A stretch of DNA of 64,000 bases, from NCBI RefSeq assembly GCF_022815645.1, contig NZ_JALGRO010000007.1:62001-126000 (forward strand), read 5' to 3'. The stretch's first letter is position 1. Every line of letters starts with the position of its first letter. The position numbers were made by a program, and so were the translations under genes. The notes under the pieces are model-generated. The model was not told the DNA's origin. It saw nothing but the letters and a program-made list of their open reading frames with translations, and did no database searches. This DNA comes from Curtobacterium sp. VKM Ac-2922 (GTDB taxonomy: Bacteria; Actinomycetota; Actinomycetes; Actinomycetales; Microbacteriaceae). Positions 26,259 through 33,343 of the stretch are shown one piece after another.

Positions 26259-26576
26259 TCAGGACGACTTGCGTCCGTCGCGGGGCAGTGCTTGCACATG
26301 TACCCGTTCAGCGATCGCCCACAGGTGGTCGTGGCCCCACGTGCCCATCACAGGGAGTGAGCGGGCCTGTTCGAGGGACGCGCGCCCGTCGAGCTGGCCG
26401 TTCGTGAACAGCTCGACCGTGCCGCCCATCCGGTGACTCACCTTCCGGAGAGGGGTGAGCGTTCCGACTCCGTTCCAGCGCCCCAGGACCTGCTCTCTGT
26501 GTCGTGTGATCGCACTCACGTGCATGCCGCCCCAGTCAACGAGGTCCACGCGCGCGCCAACCCGCGTTGCGAGCAC
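26259..26576 (-). CDS. Hypothetical protein, ORFan
   Basis: About 105 residues from GTG 26576, with balanced composition (ARVDLVDWGGMHVSAITRHREQVLGRWNG, ending RDGRKSS; the first part is split here as ARVDLVDWGGMHVSAI and TRHREQVLGRWNG). The open frame continues upstream to about 26969, but that part overlaps the small gene at 26770 and loses coding character. No motif or ribosome site is convincing; the start could be further upstream around 26640. Confidence 0.4.
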   Translation of the reverse strand: MLATRVGARVDLVDWGGMHVSAITRHREQVLGRWNGVGTLTPLRKVSHRMGGTVELFTNGQLDGRASLEQARSLPVMGTWGHDHLWAIAERVHVQALPRDGRKSS

Positions 26577-26769
26577 GCTGATGAGCGTGCCACGGATGGG
26601 GTTGGCGCAGTACGGCTGACGGCTTCTGAGCAGACATCTGATGCCATCAACTACTACATGTTGTGGTTTATGGCGTGTCGAAGCACTACATGCGCCCTTT
26701 ACGGAGACGATGGTGGTGCCGAAGAGGGTGGACCGCCCGCTCGCTCGCGGCAGGAAGGAGCGCGGAGTC

Positions 26770-26895
26770 ATGGCCAAGTCCGGCAAGAGCAGCAGCGGTT
26801 CGTCGCGAAGCTCGATCACTGGCAAGTACGTGACGTCGAAGTACGCGAAGTCGCGCCCCAGCACCACGCAGACCTCGCAGAAGAAGAGCAAGTAA
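26770..26895 (+). CDS. Small basic SSRSS/TGKYVT protein
   Basis: A 41-residue, Ser/Lys-rich protein with the core SSRSSITGKYVTSKYAKS. AAGGAG precedes ATG 26770 by about ten bases. Very similar short proteins (core S-R-S-x-[ST]-G-[KR]-Y-V-T) are widespread in actinobacteria, often mislabelled as transporters; no function is established. A paralogue of the N-terminal core is encoded on the other strand at 27309. Confidence 0.7.
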   Translation: MAKSGKSSSGSSRSSITGKYVTSKYAKSRPSTTQTSQKKSK

Positions 26896-26977
26896 CAAGC
26901 GCCGCGAAGCGGTGACTCACTGGCGGGAATCCGGGAACCGGGTTCCCGCCAGCGCTCTGTGCAGAGCACGCCTGAAG

Positions 26978-27106
26978 CTACTGCTTCGACGGCTTCGGCT
27001 TGGGCGGCTGAATCTGCGAGCCCGGAGGCCGCACGGCCGGCGGTCGCTGTACGTTCGCGGGCTGGATGCCGAACTGGCCGCCTGGCTCCCGTGCCTTGTC
27101 TGTCAC
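26978..27106 (-). CDS. Small Pro-rich protein coupled to preceding small gene
   Basis: A 42-residue protein starting at GTG 27106, which overlaps the TGA of the gene before it (GTGA). It reads MTDKAREPGGQF and then a C-terminal block of G-x-Q-x-A-x-V-Q-x-x-P-x-V-R-P-x-x-S-x-I-Q-P-P pattern that is shared, without gaps, with the end of the preceding protein. Too short for ordinary gene finders, but overlap and conservation support it. Function unknown. Confidence 0.55.
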   Translation of the reverse strand: MTDKAREPGGQFGIQPANVQRPPAVRPPGSQIQPPKPKPSKQ

Positions 27107-27309
27107 GAGTCGGGCTGCGAGTTCGTCGGCGGTTGAATCAGCGAGCTGGACGGTCGCACTGAGGGACGGAACTGCACATGCGCGGCCTGCATGCCACGCG
27201 CAGTCACTTCGGACGTGGCGGGGTGAGACTTCGTGTACTTCGCCGTCACGTACTTGCCCGTGACCGAACTTCGCGACGAACCGCCGTTGCTCTTGCTGGT
27301 CTTCGCCAT
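27103..27309 (-). CDS. Small SSRSS/TGKYVT protein with Pro-rich tail
   Basis: A 68-residue protein. Residues 1-35 carry the same core as the 26770 gene (GGSSRSSVTGKYVTAKYTKS); residues 40-68 form a Pro/Gln-rich tail (GMQAAHVQFRPSVRP, SLIQPP). GAGGAGG lies seven bases before ATG 27309, an excellent ribosome site. Its stop overlaps the start of a second small gene with a related tail. Nearby convergent and divergent relatives suggest local duplication. Confidence 0.75.
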   Translation of the reverse strand: MAKTSKSNGGSSRSSVTGKYVTAKYTKSHPATSEVTARGMQAAHVQFRPSVRPSSSLIQPPTNSQPDS

Positions 27310-27350
27310 GCTGCGCCTCCTCATAGCATTATGACCGCGAGAGGGGTCCG

Positions 27351-28049
27351 ATGCCTACAAGTGCGCTGGGGGTTGTCTTCTACGTCTTCGCCCTCTTTCC
27401 AGGGGTCGCGTTCATCTTCGCCCGCGAAGGACACCAGCCAGCAGTCAAGCGATCCGCGCTGCGCGAAACCGCGACGTTGGTCTTCATCAGTGCCATCTGT
27501 GACGCCCTCGTCGCGCTCGTCGTCGCGGCTGCATCCATCTGGTGGGTGCAGCTTCGCAACCGACTGCACGAGGTAGTCATGGGTAACCTCAGCTGGGCGC
27601 AGAACAACGTGGCGCCCTCGATCTTCATCGCGATCGGCGCAGCAGCTGTCGCGACGCTGCTTGGCTACTTCCTCGGCTCGCAGTGGGCGGACCAGCACGG
27701 CCTCAGCCTCGTCTGGAACTCCGCGATCCCCCGGAACACCTCCGCATGGGCACGGCTCTTCAACGACGCGCCGGAGGACGCAGCGGTCGACGTGGCTCTG
27801 GTGCTGAAGTCAGGCGGTTGGGTAAGCGGCACCCTCTATGAGTTCGACAACGACCCAGACCCTCACCCACACCGGGCGATCGTGCTCACCCAGCCGCGGT
27901 ACCGACCCGAAGGCAGCGACGAAGCTGTCCCGATCGAAGGCGCGGACTACGTCGTCGTGGAAGCAGGCGAGATCGAGCAGCTCCATGCAGCCTTCGTGCA
28001 GGTTGAGATCCCAACCGAAGGCCCTGCCGAACCTGACCAGAACGTGTAG
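27351..28049 (+). CDS. DUF6338-like membrane protein
   Basis: A 232-residue protein. Three hydrophobic segments (about 5-25, 42-68, 88-110) are followed by a soluble domain of about 115 residues containing VDVALVLKSGGWVSGTLYEF and a hydrophobic-acidic end. The architecture matches the actinobacterial DUF6338 proteins that occur in accessory and defence-rich regions; the assignment is from memory of that pattern. GAGAGGGG precedes ATG 27351. Confidence 0.75.
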   Translation: MPTSALGVVFYVFALFPGVAFIFAREGHQPAVKRSALRETATLVFISAICDALVALVVAAASIWWVQLRNRLHEVVMGNLSWAQNNVAPSIFIAIGAAAVATLLGYFLGSQWADQHGLSLVWNSAIPRNTSAWARLFNDAPEDAAVDVALVLKSGGWVSGTLYEFDNDPDPHPHRAIVLTQPRYRPEGSDEAVPIEGADYVVVEAGEIEQLHAAFVQVEIPTEGPAEPDQNV

Positions 28050-28153
28050 CAACCTCGCTCACTCGCTTGCGTCGCCTGGCAACGCCGTCGAAGGGTGTCT
28101 CAATAGCCGATCCGCTCTTGAGGGACTTCTGCAGGTTCGGTTGACTCGTTTGT

Positions 28154-29029
28154 TTAGGCCGCGAGTGCGACCTGTGGGTTGATGATCGTCTCGTACTCGA
28201 TCGGGGTCAACTTCCCGAGTCCGCGTTGGCGCCGTTTCCGGTGGTAGGTCGCTTCGATCCAGGTGATGATCGCCATCCGCGGCTCTTCCCGAGTCGCCCA
28301 GCGTCGCCTGTTCAGGACGTTCTTCTGCAGCAGCGCGAAGAACGATTCCATCGCCGCGTTGTCCGCGCACGCACCGACCCGCCCCATCGACCCGAGCAGG
28401 CCGGCATCACCGAGCGCGCGGACGAACTTCTTTGATCGGAACTGACTGCCACGATCAGAGTGCACGACCGTGCCGGTCGGGTTGCGGCGATGCACCGCCA
28501 TCCGCAGAGCCGCGACGGCGAGCGATGACCGCATGCGGTCATCGCTCGAGTAGCCGACGATGCGGCGGGAGCAGGCGTCTTTGACCGCGCAGAGGTAGAG
28601 CTTGCCCTCCCCGGTCGGGTGCTCGGTGATGTCGGTCAGCCAGAGCCGGTCCAGGTCCAGGTCCGGCGCAGTGAACGCACGCCGGACCCGGTCGTCGTGC
28701 ACCGGCGGCCCGGCCTTGCGGTTCAGGCCGCGCTTCTTCGCGTGCAGCGACCACAGCCGCTGCTGCGAGCACAACCGCCATACCCGCCGTTCCGAAGCGC
28801 GGTGCCCGGCCGCTTGGAGGTCGTCGGCGATGAATCGGTAGCCGAACGTCGGATCGTCCCGGTGGGCATCGATCGCTGCGTTGGTCAGGTGCGCGTCCGC
28901 CCAGTCGCGCTTTGTCACCGGATCAGCACGCCATCGATAGAAGGCCTGCTTCGAAAAACCCAACACCCGGCAGGCCACCGCGACAGGAACACCGTCGTCG
29001 GCGAGTTCGAGGACCAGCGGGTAGATCAT
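28154..29029 (-). CDS. IS3-family transposase OrfB (DDE integrase core)
   Basis: A 291-residue transposase. An HTH_21 region (YRWRADPVTKRDWADAHL) precedes the rve integrase core with the DDE residues in LWLTDITEHPTG (D), VVHSDRGSQFRS (D) and NAAMESFFALLQKN (E). The active site and length look intact. Its ATG overlaps the orfA stop (ATGA) within AAAATGA, which allows coupling or a programmed -1 shift to make OrfAB. Confidence 0.95.
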   Translation of the reverse strand: MIYPLVLELADDGVPVAVACRVLGFSKQAFYRWRADPVTKRDWADAHLTNAAIDAHRDDPTFGYRFIADDLQAAGHRASERRVWRLCSQQRLWSLHAKKRGLNRKAGPPVHDDRVRRAFTAPDLDLDRLWLTDITEHPTGEGKLYLCAVKDACSRRIVGYSSDDRMRSSLAVAALRMAVHRRNPTGTVVHSDRGSQFRSKKFVRALGDAGLLGSMGRVGACADNAAMESFFALLQKNVLNRRRWATREEPRMAIITWIEATYHRKRRQRGLGKLTPIEYETIINPQVALAA

Positions 29030-29322
29030 TTTGGGAGTTGCGACTGAGCGAAGTACGCAGCCGCCCGGCGGAGGATCTCGTTCTCCTGCTCGAGCAGCCG
29101 GATCCGTTTCTGCGCGTCCCGCAGCTCCGCCTGGTCCACCGCTTTCGCCGACGGCACCGCCGCGACACCGACGCCATCATCGCGGTCCGCGAGCCGCAAC
29201 CATCGGGCAAGACAGGACTCGGACACACCGAAGTCCTTCGCGACCTGCCGCACCGACGTCTCGCCCTTCCGGGCGACCGCGATCACATCACGGCGGAACT
29301 CTTCCGGATACGCCTTCACCAT
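29026..29322 (-). CDS. IS3-family OrfA
   Basis: A 98-residue protein with an HTH (YPEEFRRDVIAVARKGETSVRQVAKDFGVSE; given here as YPEEFRRDVIAVARKG and ETSVRQVAKDFGVSE) and a C-terminal leucine zipper (AQKRIRLLEQENEILRRAAA). It binds the element ends and joins OrfB by frameshifting. Start ATG 29322 (MVKAYPEEF) is typical; an earlier GTG-like start at 29349 is less likely. Confidence 0.92.
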   Translation of the reverse strand: MVKAYPEEFRRDVIAVARKGETSVRQVAKDFGVSESCLARWLRLADRDDGVGVAAVPSAKAVDQAELRDAQKRIRLLEQENEILRRAAAYFAQSQLPK

Positions 29323-29430
29323 GGCGCAAATCCTCCCAGCAGGAGCCAACGCCCCTACCTGTCAGGAGTCAACCGAACCTGGAGCAGTCCCTGAGACGGC
29401 CCTTGGGAAAGGATTCCCTCTAGGAGACTG

Positions 29431-30126
29431 TCACAGCAAAGCGTCCGTGGCGACAACGAACTGGGCGGTGATGTCGATCGCCTCGTTCGCGAGGTCGCGC
29501 ACCGGGCTCATCTTGCGTGCTCGTCTGGTTGGGATCCCCGGGCCGGACGCCTGGAGATCGAGCTCATGGACGATCTCGTTCCGCGCGATGAAGAAGTCGG
29601 CAAAGGTTGCGAGATGCGCGTCTGTAAAAACACCTGAGGGCGCGATGCCGAGCGCGTTCCGGACCGCGCGCAGGTCCTTCTCCGTCTGCAGGCTGCCCTT
29701 CGTTATCGAGTCCACGTATTCGGCGCGAAGAGCAGTGTCCGCGCTCGGCGCCCCGAGGATCCGCTGTGCCTTCTTGGGCTCTCCTCGCACCATCTCAACG
29801 ACGAACCGATTGAGCGATGTCTTTGTCGCAGGGTGCGACGCAAGGAGAGCGGTCAGGGCGTCCCGGACTAGCTGTTTCAGAACTGCATCGAGCCCCGCGC
29901 CCGCGAAAACGATGGCTGCCCGAAGCAGATCTACCTCTCCGTGTTCTAGTCGCCGCACCGAAACCCCCCGAAGAATCTTCTGCTGGCGCGCAGCCTGCAG
30001 CGTGGCGAACAACCCCTGGACACTATCGTGGGCACCCACAAGACGGCGCGCGGCTCCGGCGGTTTCCGGGTGAGTCGTCAACGCGAGCGGAAGCGGATCG
30101 AGTTCGAGGAGTCGATTGGCGGGCAC
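29431..30126 (-). CDS. HEPN-like protein, possible RNase of a defence system
   Basis: A 231-residue, mostly alpha-helical protein without membrane segments. Near the C-terminus FFIARNEIVHELDL contains R182-N-x-x-x-H187, the Rx4-6H active-site motif of HEPN nucleases; the long helices before it (RAAIVFAGAGLDAVLKQLVRDAL, read as RAAIVFAGAGLDAVLK and QLVRDAL) fit the HEPN bundle. Such proteins act as RNases in toxin-antitoxin and abortive-infection systems. GTG 30126 follows GAGG with a proper gap. No partner gene is adjacent, since the IS lies downstream and a gene-poor stretch upstream. Confidence 0.65.
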   Translation of the reverse strand: MPANRLLELDPLPLALTTHPETAGAARRLVGAHDSVQGLFATLQAARQQKILRGVSVRRLEHGEVDLLRAAIVFAGAGLDAVLKQLVRDALTALLASHPATKTSLNRFVVEMVRGEPKKAQRILGAPSADTALRAEYVDSITKGSLQTEKDLRAVRNALGIAPSGVFTDAHLATFADFFIARNEIVHELDLQASGPGIPTRRARKMSPVRDLANEAIDITAQFVVATDALL

Positions 30127-30697
30127 GTGATCGATCCTCGCATGCTTAACGTGCGAGCTGACTCCGAGCGCTGCGTCGGAAGGGCTGAACCGAGAACAGT
30201 GGTTTCCGCAGGGAGGCTGTCCGATAGCCGGTCCCCCAGCGGAACCCCAGGTACTTGCAGACAGCCCCGGACTCCTACGGCACTACTCCAGCGCGAACCC
30301 GTCTCACATAGGTGGTCCGCTAACTGTCTCAGTCCACGTGCGCCATACGGACGTTTCGCGATGCGCGAAAACTTAGCTGGCTCCTAGCCGACGCGGCCCG
30401 TTCGTACTGCCAAACAACGTGTCCACATCCGTATTTCAGACACGTTGAGTGGCAGTCGGACAAGTTGGCTGACGGACGACACGACACCAGCGAAGCTGCT
30501 CACGACCGTCGAACAGCGAGAACATTCCGAGGAACGCCACCGGGTTGGTGTTCCTCCACACTGGCTCGTCACCGAGCAGCACCGACCCAGCCGACTGCAC
30601 TCGCTCGGACGTCACAGAGTCGACCTCGTCCACTCAAGCCGCGAGAGCTGGCTGGCAACAGGCCTTGTCGCCCGACAGGAACCGGGCGGCACATCAC
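30127..30697. other. Gene-poor stretch with a hairpin
   Basis: No convincing gene. CAACGTGT (30415-30422) and ACACGTTG (30440-30447) form an 8-bp stem with a 17-base loop. A minus-strand frame at 30436-30633 (starting VDEVDSVTSERVQS) has natural-looking composition but no ribosome site or motif. Confidence 0.4.
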
Positions 30698-30700
30698 TGG

Positions 30701-30772
30701 TGCCCCTGGAGGGACTCGAACCCCCAACCCTTTCCTTAGGACGGAACTGCTCTTCCATTGAGCTACAGAGGC
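30701..30772 (-). tRNA. tRNA-Arg (anticodon CCU)
   Basis: The minus strand folds as a cloverleaf: acceptor GCCTCTG/CAGGGGC, D-arm GCTC/GAGC, anticodon loop GTCCTAA (anticodon CCT, reads AGG), T-loop TTCGAGT. The CCA end is encoded (30698-30700). One G-A mismatch closes the anticodon stem. The 3' end faces the accessory region to the left. Confidence 0.95.
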
Positions 30773-30785
30773 CGGCCCACCCACT

Positions 30786-31910
30786 CTAGCGAACCACCGC
30801 CTGCCGGAACGGCTCGAGGAACGCCACGAGCTCGCCCGCGTACGACTCCGGCTGCTCGATCGGCGCGAAGTGCCCGCCCCGCGCCGGGTACGTCAACGAC
30901 ACCAAGTTCGTGGTCCGCTCCAGCCATTCCCGGGGCGCCGTCACCAGGTCGCCCGGGTACAGCGAGAAACCGGACGGCACCTCGACCCGGCGGGCGGACT
31001 GCTCCGGCGGCACGGCAGCGTTGGCGTGGTACATCCGCATCGCGGAGCCGATCGACCCCGTCGCCCAGTACTCGGTCACGAGCGCCAGCACCTGGTCGCG
31101 GGTGTACACCGACCACAGGTCGCCGTCGCAGTCGCTCCACGACCGGAGCTTCTCGACGATCCACGCCGCCAGTCCCGCGGGCGAGTCGGTCAGCCCGACG
31201 GCCACGGTCTGCGGCTTCGTGCGGTGCATCATCGCGTAGGCCCCCTCGGCGTTCCGCCACGCATCGGTCGCGGCGACGAAGTCCCGCTCGGCCGGCGACA
31301 GCTCCGACACGTCGATGCCCGGCCAGGCGAGACCGCCGTCGATCCGGTGCACGGCGACCACGCGCGCCGGATGGTCGAGCGCGAGGTACCGGGCGACGTG
31401 CGTCCCGATGTCGCCACCCGCCACGGCGAACCGCTCGTACCCAAGGGTCGTCATGAGCGTCGCCCACATGCCGGCGACCTGCCGGACGTCGAGCACCTGG
31501 GGCGGGGCGTCCGAGAACCCGTACCCGGGCATGTCCGGCACCACCACGTCGAAGCCGGCCTCGGTCAGCCGCGGCAGGACCGCGCGGTACCGCCAGGTCG
31601 AGTCAGGCCACCCGTGCGCGAGCAGCAGCGGCATCGGCGCCGGGCCGTCGGCGGGCGCGGTCGACGGGGCGACCAGGACGTTGATGCCGATGCCGTCGAC
31701 CTGGACCGTGCGACTCGGCAGCGCCGCCAGTGCGGCACGGTGGGCCTCGAAGTCGAACCCGTCGGCCCAGTAGGCCACCAGGTCGCGCAGCTCGTCGACG
31801 TCGACCCCGAGGGACCATCCGGTGCCGGCGGGAGCGTCCGGCCACCGCGTCGCGCGCAGTCGGGTCCGCAGGTCGGAGATGGTGTCGTCGTCGATCCACA
31901 TCGCGGTCAT
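30786..31910 (-). CDS. Epoxide hydrolase, alpha/beta fold with EHN domain
   Basis: A 374-residue protein. The N-terminal EHN domain (about 1-110) contains DLRTRLRATRWPD. The hydrolase fold follows with the oxyanion motif HGWPDSTWRY, the nucleophile Asp in VAGGDIGTHVARYLA and the catalytic His in YPARGGHFAPIEQP. It adds water to epoxides and works in detoxification or catabolism. ATG 31910 lies six bases after a TAGCGT box on the minus strand, another leaderless start. Confidence 0.92.
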   Translation of the reverse strand: MTAMWIDDDTISDLRTRLRATRWPDAPAGTGWSLGVDVDELRDLVAYWADGFDFEAHRAALAALPSRTVQVDGIGINVLVAPSTAPADGPAPMPLLLAHGWPDSTWRYRAVLPRLTEAGFDVVVPDMPGYGFSDAPPQVLDVRQVAGMWATLMTTLGYERFAVAGGDIGTHVARYLALDHPARVVAVHRIDGGLAWPGIDVSELSPAERDFVAATDAWRNAEGAYAMMHRTKPQTVAVGLTDSPAGLAAWIVEKLRSWSDCDGDLWSVYTRDQVLALVTEYWATGSIGSAMRMYHANAAVPPEQSARRVEVPSGFSLYPGDLVTAPREWLERTTNLVSLTYPARGGHFAPIEQPESYAGELVAFLEPFRQAVVR

Positions 31911-31965
31911 GCCGTGACGCTACGCTCCACCGAGCACTCGACAACACCGCCCGGAGGAACCCCCG

Positions 31966-32367
31966 ATGACCACGAAGCCCGCCGTCCTGTTCGTCTGCGT
32001 GCACAACGCCGGCCGCTCGCAGATGGCCGCCGGGTTCCTGCGCCACCTGGCCGGGGACCGGATCGACGTGTACTCCGCCGGTTCCGAACCCGCCCACCAC
32101 ATCAACCCGGTCGCCGTGCAGGCCATGGCCGAGGAGGGCATCGACATCGCCGGCGAACAGCCGCAGATCCTGACGACCGAGTCCGTGCGCCAGGCCGACG
32201 TCGTCGTGACGATGGGCTGCGGCGACGCGTGCCCGGTGTTCCCCGGCAAGCGTTACGAGGACTGGGACCTCACCGACCCGGCGGGGCAGCCCCTCGAAGT
32301 GGTCCGGCAGGTCCGCGACGACGTCCGCCGTCGGGTCGCGACGCTCGTCGCGGAGCTCACCGCCTGA
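31966..32367 (+). CDS. arsC: Arsenate reductase, LMW-phosphatase fold
   Basis: A 133-residue ArsC. The CX5R loop VCVHNAGRSQMA holds the first catalytic Cys, and VTMGCGDACPVFPGK supplies two further Cys, as in thioredoxin- or mycothiol-linked enzymes. It reduces arsenate to arsenite in the cytoplasm. GGAGGAAC precedes ATG 31966. No arsenite exporter or ArsR gene is nearby, so it is an isolated ars gene. Confidence 0.94.
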   Translation: MTTKPAVLFVCVHNAGRSQMAAGFLRHLAGDRIDVYSAGSEPAHHINPVAVQAMAEEGIDIAGEQPQILTTESVRQADVVVTMGCGDACPVFPGKRYEDWDLTDPAGQPLEVVRQVRDDVRRRVATLVAELTA

Positions 32368-32384
32368 CGCCACCCGGCCCGGAG

Positions 32385-32430
32385 CCGGACTGGAGGCCCG
32401 TGGCGGCCCCGCCACGAGCCTCCAGTCCGG
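32385..32430. terminator. Long two-part hairpin between arsC and convergent SDR
   Basis: Outer arms CCGGACTGGAGGC and GCCTCCAGTCCGG (13 bp) enclose inner arms CGTGGCGG and CCGCCACG with a two-base loop. It can end both genes. The motif recurs at 63140-63179 and, in part, at 60534-60578. Confidence 0.75.
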
Positions 32431-32455
32431 CGCGTCCCGCGCATCCCCCGCGTCG

Positions 32456-33217
32456 TCAGACGGCGGTGTACCCGCCGTCCGCCACCAGGACGGACCCCGT
32501 GATGAAGGACGCCGCGTCGCTGGCCAGGAACACCACGCTCGGCGCGATCTCCTCGGGCAGGGCGAAGCGCTGCTGCGGGGTGTCCTCGACCCAGTACCGC
32601 TGGAACTCCGGGCGGTCGACGGGTGCCATCTCGGTCTTCACGTAGCCCGGCGCCAGGGCGTTCACCCGGATGCCGTACGGCGCCCACTCCACCGCGAGCG
32701 ACTTCGTCAGGTGGTGCACCGCCGCCTTGGACGCGTTGTACGCGGGCTGCCACTGCGGGCGGTTCACGATGATGCCGGACATGCTGCCGATGTTGACGAT
32801 CGACCCCGAGCCGGCGTCGCGCATGTGCGCACCGACCGCGATCGTCGCCTTCCAGAGCGCCCGGACGTTCAGCGCGAACACGTCGTCCCACGCCTGGTCG
32901 GTGACGGCGAAGGCCTCGTCGTGCACGCACGTGCCCGCGTTGTTGACCAGGACGTCGATGTGCCCGAACGCCGCCAGTGCCTCGTCCGTCATGCGGGTGA
33001 CCTGCGCGTCGTCGGTGATGTCCGCCGTGATGGTCACGAACGCATGCCCGGCGGCAGCGGCTTCCGATGCGACCTGCGCGTTCCGTTCGGCGGAGCGACC
33101 GACGATCGCGACCCGGGCTCCGGCTTCGGCGAGGCCGAACGCGAACGCCTTGCCCAGGCCCTGGTTGCCGCCGGTGACCACGGCGGTGCGGCCGTCCAGG
33201 CTGAACGGGGATGTCAT
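32456..33217 (-). CDS. Short-chain dehydrogenase/reductase
   Basis: A 253-residue SDR with TGGNQGLG cofactor loop, NNAG, catalytic Ser in NIGSMSG, YNASK and the C-terminal ASFITGSVLVADGGYT block typical of the FabG/gluconate 5-dehydrogenase group. It probably oxidises a polyol or sugar acid. The next gene, divergent at 33344, is a sugar-dehydrogenase-like lipoprotein, so a link to sugar oxidation is possible. Confidence 0.92.
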   Translation of the reverse strand: MTSPFSLDGRTAVVTGGNQGLGKAFAFGLAEAGARVAIVGRSAERNAQVASEAAAAGHAFVTITADITDDAQVTRMTDEALAAFGHIDVLVNNAGTCVHDEAFAVTDQAWDDVFALNVRALWKATIAVGAHMRDAGSGSIVNIGSMSGIIVNRPQWQPAYNASKAAVHHLTKSLAVEWAPYGIRVNALAPGYVKTEMAPVDRPEFQRYWVEDTPQQRFALPEEIAPSVVFLASDAASFITGSVLVADGGYTAV

Positions 33218-33343
33218 GTGGTGCCCTCCGTCGATGCGGACGACGTCGGCGTCGTCCTGTTCCCGACCCTACGCAGCGTCCGCCGTGCACGAGAGCGGAC
33301 ACTGGGCCGTGGACACGTTCGCAGTCCACCGGAAGGACACCCC

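Larger units (their letters stand above)
28119..29394 (-). mobile_element. IS3-family insertion sequence
   Basis: The element has overlapping orfA and orfB and 29-bp terminal inverted repeats at 28119-28147 and 29366-29394 that match at 26 positions (shared core CAGGTTCGGTTGACTC). No target-site duplication is seen: the three flanking bases are TCT on the left and GAC on the right. This suggests an old insertion or later rearrangement at one side. Confidence 0.9.
26184..30772. mobile_element. Putative tRNA-Arg-associated genomic island
   Basis: The segment is bounded by a tRNA-Arg(CCU) gene on the right and a near copy of its 3' end on the left. Contents are accessory: ORFan proteins, small SSRSS-type proteins, an IS3-family element and a HEPN-like gene. 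Base composition is visibly lower in GC in places (for example 26630-26700). No integrase gene remains. Confidence 0.5.

Noticed and set aside
28110-29400. Target-site duplication around the IS3-family element
   Set aside because: Flanking bases TCT and GAC do not match in the lengths expected.
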